From Rana temporaria (taxonomy: Eukaryota > Chordata > Amphibia > Anura > Ranidae), in the NCBI RefSeq assembly GCF_905171775.1, contig NC_053492.1, positions 186,066,278 to 186,130,277 of the forward strand: a stretch of 64,000 nucleotides of DNA. The letters are read 5' to 3'. This document shows, one piece after another, positions 41,942 through 53,824 of the stretch (position 1 is its first letter; every line of letters begins with the position of its first letter). A program made the translations under genes and the position numbers. The notes beneath the pieces are model-generated. The model was not told the origin of the DNA, did no database searches, and was given only the letters and a program-made list of their open reading frames with translations.

Positions 41942-42830
41942 TGTAGCGATGCCCCCGTAAGGGCTGATGAGAATTGTGGTTTGTCTGTAACCCAGCCCTG
42001 CATTCACTCTCAGACACTCCGAGCCATAAAGCAGTGAGTGAACTTTTTTTTTTGAAGGGTATAATTTAGATGGGGATGGGAGATATGGGATGCCTAGCAT
42101 GAATAAATAGCGTTTGGTTTTGGGACAAACTTTGTACACTCCCTGTACATACTCCTTCAGCTTCCTCCTGCACAAACTTGCTTGAAGCTCATCACTCCTC
42201 ACTCCCCCAGCACATCACTTGCTGCAGACTGTTACTCCTAGTCACCTCCAGCACATCACTTGGTTCCCCAGGAACAGCTAGAAATATTTGCTATTTGTTG
42301 ATTAGGCATGACACTGACTCAGCCAGGCCTCAGCAAATGCTCTTTGCAGGCTGGGACTGCGGGCTCCAATGGTGTAGCAGAAAAGTCCTTGTGCTAGCTG
42401 CCCTAACTATGGCTACTGATCCCAGTTAGCCCTCTTCAGGCCCTGCCAGCCTCTTTCCACTGCCCCTTCCACCACAGTCCACACTTCTGGTTCTGCACCC
42501 ATCCCAGACTGCAAGCTCCCAGTCCTCTCAGGTGTGCCTCCCCAGTCCTCCTGAATGTGCCTCACTCACCAGCCCCCCTGGCTGCGACCAGTTGTCCTCC
42601 CTGTAGTCTCTTAGCAGTGCTCTCTCCCTCTGTCCTCTCCTTAAGCTCTCTTGTACCTCCGGTCCAGGACCTCCTCATGTGTTCCTGAAAGTGGTCCTGA
42701 CTACACCTGAGCCCAGGCCCAAGGCCACCCCCCAGACTTGGGAGCTTCCCAAGGGCCCTGACAGCCTCTGTACCCTCTCACTCCAGCTCTTCCACCTCCC
42801 CCGCTGGAAGCCTAGGTATTTACCCGCTTA
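41942..42830 (+). mobile_element. LTR fragment, TGTAGCG family
   Basis: TGTAGCGATGCCCCCGTAAG at 41942 parallels the start of the LTRs at 58041 and 62157. The following C/T-rich sequence with GGGCTCCAATGG and repeated CCAGCACATCACTTG is more diverged. No right LTR end is identified, so the 3' limit is approximate. Confidence 0.55.
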
Positions 42831-43550
42831 ATGACAGCTAAATGCTAAATGACAGCTTAATGACCCTGCAGCTGTACTGCGCAGGTTGTCTCCCCTGCAT
42901 GAATCTGCATCATTGTACATCGGTAGGAATGGAACCTTTTAATCAATGAAATTAATTATTATAAATAATAATAATAAACACCCAACCTGAACAAAAAAAA
43001 AATACTAGAGATTTATCTATTTATTTTGTGTTCGGTTTAGGGTGTTTAGTTATTTATTATTATTATTTTATTTTTTTAAGGGTTAGGGTGTTGAGGTTAA
43101 TTATTTATTTATGACTTAGTATTCATTTATTGAATTTATTTATTTGTGTATTTATTTTACATTTATTTATACATTAATTTACTCACCTTTACTATGTCCC
43201 TGACTGTGGCAGTCACCTGCTATGAAGCTACTGGCACCTGTGCTTCGTTGACCCTTGTGCCACTGTCATCACATTCAGGGTCGCTCAGACCAGAGCCGCA
43301 AAGAAAGCCCTCTCATCTACGCTGGTGATTTGACTGATTATTTAACTTCAGCACTTCAGCATCACTGAGAGACAAGATTAGAACACAATTATGTAATTTT
43401 TTTACAGCAGGAAGGCAACAATTTAGCTAACATAATACAACTCAGTATGCAATAAAAAACAAACCATTAGGAATAATGTTTCTTGTTAACATGCACAATA
43501 TAGCATTCTTCCTCACTTTAAGTGTCCATGAACACTTGCCTTGAAAATTG
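42831..43550. other. Gene-free, A/T low-complexity
   Basis: 42950-43180 consists of ATTTATT and AATAAT runs. No gene content. Confidence 0.6.
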
Positions 43551-43591
43551 CTGCTTCTACAGGAGTATAGTGTTTTTTCCTGTAGAAGCAG
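43551..43591. repeat. Perfect short hairpin
   Basis: CTGCTTCTACAGGA (43551-43564) pairs with TCCTGTAGAAGCAG (43578-43591). It lies in a repeat that resembles the locus split by the hAT composite at 24075-27307. Confidence 0.9.
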
Positions 43592-44418
43592 CTCAACGTT
43601 ACCCTATGTGTCCATGCACATTAGGACATTTAGAGGCATATTTTATAGATAAGTTAATCTTTCGTAAAATGTTACACCCACATTCATATAACACGTTACA
43701 AAGTTACAAGTTACAAGTTACAAATCTCCCCGCTAGATGTCACAATTTTTTTAAAAGTGGTCGAGTGGGGATCTGCCGCCTGGTCGTGTCACTCATTCAC
43801 AGTCCTCTGTAAATGGAAAACTACAAGTCCCAACACCCTTTGCAGCTGTCGGCTTGTACTTTCAATTAATTACCAAGTTGCTGTGCCGTGCTGTGGTAGG
43901 TCATTGAGTCTTCCTGTCAGATTGTATCTGCTTGCCCACATGATGTACAGGGACACAGATACACTGTTAGGTCTGCAGGAGACCTGCATGGCACCAGCGA
44001 TCTGCTGATCACTGGTGCAATGCTTTAGAGACTCCAGAAAAAAAAAAATGCAACATTTTTTACCTGCAAAAAAATTGCATTTATTATTGTTTGTTAAAAG
44101 GTGAACTCAACACCTTAACACCACAACACTTAAGTTTAGCGTTTAGAGGCAGGAAAAAACCCACTGCTTTGCATTTTTGATTAAAGCTTTCTGGCAGAAA
44201 AGATGCTAAACACTCCAAAATGTGTGTCCTTAATATGTGTACAAAAATGCTCTATATGAGCAATTTTTTAAGCCCAATGTGCATGGAGCATAAAGCTGAA
44301 CAGGTGATCATTAGCATACAACAGTAATAGTGAGATCAGCAGTTTCTCTCTCTTGGAAAATTGTGAAAATGTAGCGCTAAACCTCACGTGAAAATGAAGG
44401 TGCACTAAGTAAAAATAT

Positions 44419-44953
44419 GTGTGGGTATATAAAATTCAATTGGACCTTTATTTTTCTGGGAAACAATCAATGTTTTTTCAATCAATGTTTTTTCTTTTCA
44501 CTAACATATGAGGACTGTTTATTTTGTTAATTGTCATATTATTTATCTCACTGATTTGTATATGCACATTGTTTATGAGGTTTTAGCGCGATTCTTTTTC
44601 TTTTCCAATTGAATTTTGTATACCCACACCTTCTTCTAGAGGTTTAAAATACTAGGTCCGGGCTGCTGGACACTAGATGATATACCCTTGAGGGCAGGCA
44701 GATCTCAAATGGAGTATTAGACTGCCAGAACGAGGGGAGGGAGAAAGGGGGGAGGGGGGGGGTTCCACCGTGTCTCTCAGCCCTATTGTAGTCTCCAAAT
44801 GTTCAGCCAAGAGTGCCAGGGCTTAGACCCAGGGTGGGGGTGTAGCCCAACAGGCAATGTAGAATCTGGTGGGACAGATGGCAGCGGGTATACTCCAAAA
44901 GTCTCATACGAGACTGCAGCCTCGTCTAAGCCCTGGCACTCTTTAAACCTCTA
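44419..44953. repeat. Two adjacent inverted-repeat pairs
   Basis: Pair 1: GTGTGGGTATATAAAATTCA (44420 on) with GAATTTTGTATACCCACAC (ending about 44629). Pair 2: AGAGTGCCAGGGCTTAGAC (44810 on) with GTCTAAGCCCTGGCACTCT (ending 44942), itself enclosed by AGAGGTTTAAA (44638 on) and TTTAAACCTCT (ending 44953). Family unknown. Confidence 0.8.
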
Positions 44954-45481
44954 TAAGAAATTCATTTCTTCTATGGTCTATACCAAAGTTTTTTTAACCT
45001 ACTTATACCATATCAAACTATATCTAAGAGACTCTGGGAAGCTCCATCTTCCGGACATCTTCACGTCCGAACCTCCTCTACTTATACAGGATATTCTAAT
45101 TACCTAATCTACTTTTTATAGCTTGTATTTCATCTAATCTTTGAAACGCTATACTATTTTGTTTTGATCATTATCTGACCATTTCCTGTTACAGTTTGGA
45201 GGCCTATTGCAATGTCTAGCTAGCTTGTTAGTCAGTTCCTTTTGGAACGTCAAGTTTTTAACATATGAACTGTATTCCCATGTTCAATTAAATCTAATTT
45301 TAGAGAAATCTTATTTGTACGACTGTATTCTTACCAGCATACTGTGCCTGAAAAGTCCAAACAAAACTTGCCCCTAGTTTTTCCCTTCTTCTCAATTTAC
45401 TCACCATGCTCAGATGCCAGCACAGCACATTTAAGGGCTTCTTCTCACGTGTGTTGATTATAAAGTATGAAGCAATGCTCA
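44954..45481. other. Gene-free AT-rich sequence
   Basis: Nothing recognised. Confidence 0.5.
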
Positions 45482-46354
45482 TTAACCCCCCTGGCGGTAT
45501 TCCCGAGTCTGACTCTGGGTTAGATTTTCATGCTGCGAGCGGTAACCCCGAGTCAGACTCGGGCTCGCCTTGCTGGATCCACAGGCATGGTTTACTTACC
45601 TTGTCCCTGGATCCAGCGATGCCACCGCGCTGTGTGAGCGAGCAGGACCGCGGTCGATTCAAACAGCGTCCTCCTGTGCCGCCGATCTCCGTTCCCTGCG
45701 ACGTTACGACGCACGGGAGCGGAGAACGGCGCCAAATTCAAAAACGTAAACAAACACATTACATACAGTATACTGTAATCTTATAGATTACAGTACTGTA
45801 TGTAAAAAATACACACCCCCCTTGTCCCTAGTGGTCTGCCCAGTGCCCTACATGTTCTTTTATATAATAAAAACTTTTCTTTTTGCCTGAAAACTGTAGA
45901 TTGTCCATAGCAACCAAAAGTGTCCCTTTATGTCAAAAATAGTTTTAGAGCAGCTAAAAAACAGCGATAATAAATTATAATCAATTGCAGAATTGTGCGA
46001 TAGCGATTTGTGGGGAAATTCGTCATAAAAAAAAAAAATTATGACAGCGACAATTCTGCAACTGAGCAAATTTCAGTGATTTTGATTTGATTACATTATT
46101 GAATAATTTTTATTATAATTATATTATTATTTGTTATAATTATTTATAATTATTTATTATATTATAATTTATAATTTTGTTTTAAAAAAAAATGTCATAC
46201 CCGGGATGCCTATTAGAATCTTGTTTGGTCAGATTTAAGTGAGTTATTTCTAAAAATTACAGGCCTACAGTATAAAACGCCAAATTTCCTTGCAAATAAT
46301 GGTACCGCTTTCAGCACCTTTTTTCTGAAAGAATCATACCGCCAGGGAGGTTAA
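45482..46354 (+). mobile_element. piggyBac-like MITE, complete
   Basis: TTAA then CCCCCCTGGCGGTATTC at the left, GAATCATACCGCCAGGGAGG then TTAA at the right (46351-46354). TTAA duplication plus C-rich inverted ends fit piggyBac. Inside is an inverted pair GAGTCTGACTCTGG with CGAGTCAGACTCGGG near 45507-45565 and an AT-rich second half. No transposase. Confidence 0.85.
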
Positions 46355-46387
46355 TGCACCTATAGCATTTTTAGCATGTTTTTTGAC

Positions 46388-46441
46388 ATGGTTGAACTAG
46401 ATAGACTTGTGTATTTTTTCAACCTAAATAACTATGTGTAG
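46388..46441 (+). repeat. 3' tail of a common interspersed repeat
   Basis: GGTTGAACTAGATAGACTTG then TTTTTTCAACCTAAATAACTATGT is a terminal sequence I recall from many amphibian and fish retroposons. Too short to assign a family. Confidence 0.5.
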
Positions 46442-47090
46442 CGTCATACCTCTCGAGTATGTTTGTTTTGTACTCTGCTTCTCAACTCCAAGAGCAGTCT
46501 CAGCCCCTACGGCACAATTACAGTATAGTAGTACACAGTGTTAATGCAAGAATGGTAGTAAATGGACACAAACTGTGGTGAACCAGAAAGTACTGGGAGG
46601 GTAAATCAACAAACAATAGCAGTAGTTAGAGATAGCAAGACTGATTTATAACAGTATACCACAAGGCAATGTGGATTTCAAATAGCACAATCAAACCAAC
46701 TTAAATGGCTCTAATGTGTCCTATGTGCTCAGGCATGAAGGGAAACAGGACTGGCTTAATGACGTTCAGTCTGTTTCCCTAAAATCCTGAAATTACAGGC
46801 CCAGGCATGTGATGCAGCAAGCAATAATATAAATTATCAACGTTAGGATTAATGTTAGAGTTCCTCCTATAGTATAGCTATGACCACTAAGTCACTGTTA
46901 AATGAAGAAGAAACAGGAAAGTCCTCACAATGGAAATGTCCAGTATCTTCGGCTAGCTCTGCGTTGAGGCACTTGGTATCCTGTTTGGCGGGATGAGCAA
47001 AGTGTATTTAAAGGTATCCTGGCAGACAATAGTGATGTACAGTATGCTGGCAGTATCCTGGCATGCAAGATGGATACTATGGGGCAGATT
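46442..47090. other. Gene-free; possible LTR-like sequence
   Basis: Begins with TGTAGCGTCATACC (46437), slightly like the TGTAGCG LTR starts elsewhere, but the body does not obviously match. No domain. Confidence 0.35.
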
Positions 47091-47810
47091 CACGTAGATC
47101 GCCGCATCTCTGCGGCGGCGCAACGTATCTCATTTACGTTACGCCGCCGCAAGTTTTACGGGCAAGTGCTTGATTCACAAAGCACTTGCCTGTAAAGTTG
47201 CGGCGGCGTAGTGTAAATCCCCCGGCGCAAGCCCGCCTAATTCAAATTAGGCGGGTAGGGGGCATATAGCATTTAAATTAGGCGCGTTCCCGCGCCGAAC
47301 CTAATGCGCATGCGCCGTCCCTAAAATTTCCCGACGTGCATTGCGCTAAATGACGTTGCAAGGACGTCATTGGTTTCGACGTGAACGTAAATGGCGTCCA
47401 GCCCCATTCACCGACGACTTACGCAAACAGCGTAAATTTTTTAATTACGACGTGGGAACGACGGCCATACTTAACATTGGTTGCCCCTCATATAGCAGGG
47501 GCAACCTTACGCCATGTAAACCTTTCGTAAACGTCGTAACTTCACTGCGTCGACCGCGCGTACATTTGGGAATTCGCGTATCTAGCTAATTTGCATACTC
47601 GATGGGGAAAACGACGGAGGAGACAACTAGCGGCGAAAAAAAAATGCATTTTAGATCCGACAGCGTAAGAGCCTTACGCATGTCGGATCTAATGGATATC
47701 TATGCGTAACTGATTCTAAGAATCAGTATCATAGATACGACGGGCCAGATTAGGACTTACGATGGCGTACATGGCGTTGCGCCGTCGTAAGCCCTATGAG
47801 AATCTGGCCC
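47091..47810. mobile_element. PIF/Harbinger-type MITE
   Basis: The termini GGGGCAGATTCACG and GAGAATCTGGCCC are imperfect inverted repeats. The interior matches the family at 38332 (GACGTGAACGTAAATGGCGT, ACTTAACATTGGTTGCCCCT). A subterminal dyad GCAAGTGCTTGATTCAC with AAAGCACTTGC (47163-47192) is present. Confidence 0.8.
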
Positions 47811-48959
47811 AATGACTGCTCAGCAGGGTGCAAGTATTTCTAGAGGTGTAGGCACAGGTAAGGCAATGTTGTCTGCATGCAATTGCCCGCTCACCAATCC
47901 TGCGAGCAAGGCCCAAAGAGAGATGTCCTGGCAAGCAGGATCTTCAGGTGGCCCGACTGGAACGCCTCACATGTTCAGGTACGCCTGGAGATGCACCTGG
48001 GGTCCTTCTCTGGTGGGATGGACTTGGCCTTTTCCCCTGCATCTGGTCTCTCCTCGCCTCCATGATAAGCACCGGCTCCCAGGCAGCCTCCTGGTGTTTC
48101 TCTACCCTCTTCCTGAAAGAACGTGCTGGGGTGGGTAGTGTCTGCCCCCACGGATTGCTATGGGGCCACTGGTGATGGGGACTGCATGTCCCAAGATGTG
48201 GATGAAGAATCTGAAGAGATGGCAATACCTGACTTTACTGGAGCAAGGCCCAAGAGTAGGCCTTAAGTAAAATTCATCCATGCACTGCAATAGTATAACT
48301 GGGCAGAGAAACAAAGAGAAGATTCAGGGGTTGCCCCTCTAATAGAGGCAATATGATTACTACATTGGCTCAGTACCAGAGAAACATTGAAGCCATTACC
48401 ATAATCCAAGAAACTGAGTGAATGGTCCTTTCCTCATCCTGAGGGGTGGTATACTGTATCGCAGAATGTTTCCCTATGACTCAATGACCTGGCAGGTCAT
48501 ACTGTCAATTGCCTGGGCCTTCTCCTTTGCAGATAGAATTCACATGGAAGCGGGACAAAACATTCTCAGCTGATTCTTTGTGGTCATTTCAGTGTCAGAG
48601 GGCTAAGACCTAGATTCACCTTTGACATGTCTGTACAGTGGAGGTATTGACTATTACCTTCTTATGTTCAACAATGGTGGGCGACATTAGCAATGTTGCA
48701 GTGGCAGTAGCAACCCATGAACAAACTGCTATGCGCATGGTGCCTTCCTTATTGTGGTCAGTAGGACATCAGATACTGTTTTCTGAAAACAAGTTCTTCC
48801 AAAAATAGTGCTACTCACCAAACATTACGAAGTTGCACACTAACCTATACCACCTACAACGGGACATGTGAGTAGTTCAATTGCACCCCGATACAATTGC
48901 ATGTCTTAGTTAGTGAATTCAATACTTAGCCAATGTTGCCTGGAAATACAACCATACAG
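47811..48959. other. Gene-free; upstream of the gypsy remnant
   Basis: Frames on both strands at 47812-48314 are motif-free. Possibly decayed retrotransposon sequence given the gypsy piece that follows, but I cannot show it. Confidence 0.35.
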
Positions 48960-49590
48960 TACATTCTTTTTACAGGCCCCCACCACCATATTATGTTTTC
49001 CAAGTAAAAGTGCAAGAGTTTGCTAAAGACCAGTCGTTTGTGGAAAAATGAGAGGTGGACTTGTCAGGCTTTGACCTCCAACCTGGGGACAGATTGCTAG
49101 TCTGAAATAAAGACTCTAACCAAAAAGAAAAATTGCAAACACCGTGGGTCCCTGGAGTTGTCCTACAGCAGCCTGTTTCAGGTGTGCAGTCTATGATATC
49201 CAGACAGAAGTAACCTATGAAAAACCAAGATACATACTGTTAACCATAAGCTCCTCAAATCCCTTGAGACCTACTGTACAAAGAGATCCCTAAGAGGGTT
49301 TTTTGAAGAGCCTAAATTCATAAACCGGAAATACTGGTACCTCTGCCAGCAGAGGTTCAGTGGTGGCTGCCTCCTGCCCTTCTACCATTATCTGCAAGAC
49401 CCCAAGGGGAAGCAGTGGATCCTGACACTCCTACACAGGCTTATGGTCACCCAGCTCAGGTACATGCTCCCACTGTGCAGCCCTCTGAACCATCATCCAT
49501 TGAGATGCCTGAAGCCAGAGATGTGTCAGCTCCTGTCCCATGGGATGAAACAGAGGCTCAACGTCTGAGGTAATCCCAGAGACCAAAAGT
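48960..49590 (+). pseudogene. Ty3/gypsy integrase C-terminus and pol end, broken
   Basis: About 49060-49150 gives GFDLQPGDRLLV and NKDSNQKEKLQTPW, then GVVLQQPVSGVQ. This is the GPFxDxRW-like beta domain after the integrase core (LxPGDxVLVRN ... KLxxxWxPxxxxV pattern). At about 49555 EAQRLR and SQRPKVGY echo the LRRSQRxRRPPxxY motif near the pol end of some gypsy elements. Stops interrupt each piece. It is on the plus strand, unlike the 6640-8335 copy. No LTR is seen directly downstream. Confidence 0.6.
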
Positions 49591-49593
49591 TGG

Positions 49594-49923
49594 GTATACA
49601 CTAGTAGAATTACAAATACAAATTTGTATGAAAATCTTTAGGAAAGTTTGTACGTAAATTCTCAGAACATTTAAATGTTGTTCGAAAGTAGTTCAAGATT
49701 TCTTTTGCTTTTAACATTTGATTTTGGAATGAATGGACTTTACTGAATGAAAACCACATTTACTGTTAGAAATTCGTACATTCAAGAAACGTTTAAATGT
49801 TCTTGTCACTGCAGTAGAAAACAAATGTTGATTTGACCCCACTAAAGAATAGAAAAAATGGACAATGGCTCACAACAGTCATGATTATAACATTCTTACA
49901 TTGAAAAATGTTTACTAGTGTAT
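49594..49923. mobile_element. Small MITE with 12-bp perfect inverted ends
   Basis: TATACACTAGTA at 49594-49605 and TACTAGTGTATA at 49912-49923. AT-rich interior with ACGTTTAAATGTTCTTG-like repeats. TSD unclear. Confidence 0.65.
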
Positions 49924-49936
49924 ATAATATACATAA

Positions 49937-50295
49937 GGAGGGTAAAGATCCACTTGACACTGCCTCATATAGGCCTATTGCTTTCTTGAACTCTGATATG
50001 AAAATACTGGCGAAGGTCTTGGCGGCTAGGTTAAATAAGGTTATACAGAAACTTGTCCACCCGACCAGTCAGGGTTTATACTTGTAAGAACTACCAGCAC
50101 AAATATAAGGTGGGTATATTTGAATCTCCAGGTCCCGACGGACGAGGGTGGAGAGCTATTTTTTTGGAAGCCGCCATGGCCTTCGGCAGTCTTGAGTGGC
50201 AATACCTTTGGAGAGCCATGGAAGCATTCCAATTTGGACCGGGCTTTATTAATTGGGTAAAAATGCTCTATAGGACACCAGAGGCTAGAGGTGAA
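49937..50295 (+). pseudogene. L1-like LINE reverse-transcriptase fragment
   Basis: KEGKDPLDTASYRPIAFLNS, DMKILAKVLAARLNKVI, then after a disrupted stretch WRAIFLEAAMAFGSLEWQYL, WRAMEAFQFGPGFINWVKML. These are the early reverse-transcriptase motifs of L1/Tx1-type ORF2. The catalytic aspartate block appears as EAAMAFGS (usually DxxKAFDS), so it is mutated. Cut at 50295 by Tc1-like sequence. Confidence 0.82.
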
Positions 50296-50297
50296 CA

Positions 50298-50714
50298 ATG
50301 AACAGTTTGTGAGGTCAGGCACTGATGTTGGATGAGAAGGCCTGGCTCGCAGTCTCCACTCCAATACATCCCAAAGGTGTTCTATCAGGCTGATGTCAGG
50401 ACTCTGTGCAGGCAAGTCAAGTTCCTCCACCAGAAATTCGCTCATCCATGTCTTTATGAACCTTGCTTTGTGCACTGATGAACAGTCCTGTTGGAACAGG
50501 AAGGGACCATCCCCAAACTGTTCCCACAAAGTTGGGAGCATGAAAATGTCCAAAATGTCTTGGTATGCTTGCTGACGCCTTATAAAATTCTCTTCACTGG
50601 AACTAAGGGGCCAAGTCTAACACCTGTGAAACAACCCCACACCATAATCATCCCCCCTCTATCAAATGATTTGGGCCAGTGCACAAAGAAAGGTCCATAT
50701 AGACATGGATGAGC
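50298..50714 (-). pseudogene. Tc1-like transposase fragment, minus strand
   Basis: Minus-strand frames give GGMIMVWGCFTGVRLGPLVP, then MDIFMLPTLWEQFGDGPFLF, QQDCSSVHKARFIKTWMSEF, VEELDLPAQSPDISLIEHLW and ARPSHPTSVPDLTN. It is a DD34E Tc1/mariner transposase with the second catalytic block (QQDC) and the E-containing block partly altered (SPDISLIEHLW for SPDLNPIEHLW). It is cut near 50298 and 50714, and abuts a plus-strand copy of the same C-terminus. Confidence 0.86.
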
Positions 50715-50944
50715 GAGTATGAGGTGGAGGAACTTGATTGGCCTGCATAGAGTCCTGACCTCAACCCGATAGAACACCTTTATGATGAATTGGAGCGAAG
50801 ACGACGAGCCAGGCCTTCTTGTCCAACATCAGTGCCTGACCTCACAAATGCACTTCTGGAAGAATGGTCAAACATTCCCATAGACAGCCTTCCCAGGAGA
50901 GTTGAAGCTGTTAGAGCAGCAAAGTGTGGGCCAACTTTTTTAAT
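50706..50944 (+). pseudogene. Tc1-like transposase C-terminus, plus strand
   Basis: The frame through WMSEYEVEELDWPA, stop, SPDLNPIEHLYDELERRRR, ARPSCPTSVPDLTNALLEEW and SLPRRVEAVRAAKCGPTF is the C-terminus of the same family as the minus-strand piece, starting at the equivalent of its WMSE motif. One in-frame TAG. Ends before an AT-rich run. Confidence 0.86.
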
Positions 50945-51045
50945 TAAATTAATGAATTTTTTTATTAAACCCTACGCACTAAGATTGGGATGCCATCAAA
51001 GTTCTTGTGCATGTAAAGGCACAAGACTATACTTTAGACAATAGA

Positions 51046-51725
51046 GGGCTAGATTCAGATAGCCCGGTGTATTTTTATGCTGGCGTAACGTATCTCAGAT
51101 ACGTTACTCCGCCGTAACTTAGGGCGCAAGTTCCGTATTCATTAAGAACTTGCGCCCTAAGTTACGGCGGCGTAGCATATGAGGTCCGGCGTTAGCCCGC
51201 CTAATTCAAATGTGGATGATGTGGGCGTGTTTTATTTAAATTTAGTGTGACTCCACATATTTGAATTTTTTTACGAACGGCGCATGCTTTAGACGTGAAC
51301 GTAACTTACGTACAGCCCTATTCGCGAAGGACTTACGCAAACGACGTAAAATTTTCAAAATTCGACGCGGGAACGACGTCCATACTTAACATAGGATACG
51401 CCTTATATGGCAGAGGTAACTTTACGCCGGAAAAAGCCTAACGTAAACAACGTAAAAAAATGCGCCGGGCGGACGTACGTTTCTGAATCGGCGTATCTAC
51501 CTAATTAGCATATTCCTTGCGTAAATCGACGGAAGCGCCACCTAGCGGCGAGCGTAAATATGCAACTAAGATACGACGGCGTAAGAGACTTACGCCAGTC
51601 GGATCTTAGCCTAATTTCGGCGTATCTTGCATTCTGAATACAGAAAGAAGATACACCGGCGCAGCTTTGAATTTACGCGGTGTATCAATAGATACGCCGA
51701 CGTAAATTCTTTCTGAATCTAGCCC
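51046..51725. mobile_element. PIF/Harbinger-type MITE
   Basis: Perfect 14-bp ends GGGCTAGATTCAGA and TCTGAATCTAGCCC. The interior shares AACGACGTCCATACTTAACA and AAGATACGACGGCGTAAGAG with relatives. Flanks AGA and ACA are not an exact TSD. Confidence 0.87.
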
Positions 51726-53824
51726 ACAGTGTATATATAGTGTATATTTTACTGTATTCTATGCAAAACCTTCTACATGACTTTTTCTTTCAGGTTGAAC
51801 ATTATGTAGCTTATGGCCTTTTATCCCTTGAAAGACTTTGAACTAATGTTGTTTCTTCCAGCTCACTTCATACTCCAAGGTCTGGATTCAGTTAATAAAT
51901 ATATATTACAGTTTTGCAGAGCAGGCACTTCTATTTGTGCTATTTATATGACTTTTAATAATCCAGATGTGTAGTTATTTGTTCCAGACTGCATCCCACA
52001 GCGACATACTTTCTACTTTCATACTTTTTAAAGTAAAATCCATGTTCAACACCATTTCATAAAACTCATGTCCAAATAAATGTAATCCCTCCCACAATGA
52101 TATTAAGCATGCAAGACATTTGTTTCTTGATGAAATGCTCTGAACGAAGATTTTTTATACCAATTATGGTTTGGCATTCACAGATCTCACTTTTGGCATC
52201 TGATGACTTTTACTGAGATTGCAGTTGATAAAATTGACTTAACATTGTAAATGAACATTTTCCCATAATTATAATTATTTTAGCACTGTACTGTGGAGTA
52301 GACTAAAAATGATGTTTCTTCATGATTTTTACTTAACATTTTCTCTTTTGCATCCTAAAACATTATAGTTATTTTCATGAACTCATCTTTTGGGTTCCAA
52401 TGCAACCAGACAGCTGGGATCTGTCTTTGTCACTTTCTGTTCCCACTGTCTTGTTCTCTTGTTTCGTCCTCTTTCGCTCACTTTGCTCATAATTCTTTGA
52501 GTGCACTTTCTGGGTCAAAGTGCTCTTTGGCTCCTTATGCTACATTCTACAGACTTCTTTTTAAATATCTATGTGCCTGAAAAATCATCCTATTTACAGG
52601 TTCAAGTGTTATAGCCATCTACAGGAGCACGTACAAGTATGCTCATATGGTGATGGTGTGCATCCTAATTAGTTCAACTCCCTTATTGTGGTTACTCACA
52701 GGTTCCTGCCGTAGTTTATTTCTTGTGCGGGACATTATATTATGTTTGAGGTACCCAAGAATGTATGTGGGACTTGAAAATTGTGGACGTCAGCTTGCTG
52801 CCTTCAAGTATCCTTTTGTAGGCAGGACTTCAAATGCCCAATGGGGACGCTCATAAGTGCGCTCGTTAATGCCCGGGACAAAGGCCGCGGTCATGAGAAT
52901 ATAAACATTAAGGCAGCACCACAAACGAGAAAAGAGCCGTCCACCTTGTACATTTCCACTATGTACTATACATTGAGAACTTCACTTGTTAAGCGCTAAT
53001 TTTGTGTAACACCTTTTTCCTTCCTTCCAAATACAGCATTTTCGAAGGGACACCGCAGACCCTGTGTCCTGCTCCACCAGCACAGCCATAGTTGTCACCT
53101 CACTCCCAGTGACAATGTGAGAATCTCACCATTCACACAGCGCAGACCACTGTGACTAACAAGCCTTCATATTTTGTTTGGATCCACTTCTCTCTCTCCT
53201 CCCATACCTCCAGGCTAGGTCCACACCTTCCTTGTGCCACAATGTCAGTCCTGTGTAGGGGCTAACAATCCCTAGGAAGGGGTTAAGGCTCACTAACCCT
53301 CTCACTACCAGGGATACCATCTTCCATGCCAAGGCACTATCCTGCTGGCTTGCTGCTATAACATTCTTCACCACTTCACTGGTTACCCATGGCAACGGCT
53401 CCTTGAAGCAATTCCAAAGCATGATTAACCCTTCTGTGGTGACCAGGGATGTGCGGTGAGGTCAGTTGCTGGTGAGGCACTGGCTAGTATCAGAGACAGA
53501 TACACACAGGTTACATACGCCGTGATCATTGGAGCGAGAGCAATAATTCTAGCACTAGGCCTCCTCTGTAATTCTAAACATAAATGACCTTGGATCCTCC
53601 TAGTATTGTTGCGATATCTGTCAGTTTGGGAGAAGTGATAATTTTCTTTTGGCGCGGAGTGGTGTAACTCAATAGGCCTTTTTACACCCTCTTTTTATAT
53701 ATATATACAAAGGTCATTTATTAATATAAATAATTGAAAGCACCTCATATGGAGTCCAACCTAATGGGTTTTTCTGAGGACAATGCTTATTCACTACTTC
53801 CCCGTTTATCCTGTATTCTGCTTC
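51726..53824. other. Gene-free sequence
   Basis: Mostly AT-rich. 53040-53450 is a less AT-rich block (GGGACACCGCAGACCC onward) that could be part of a retroelement, without any domain. No termini recognised. Confidence 0.45.
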
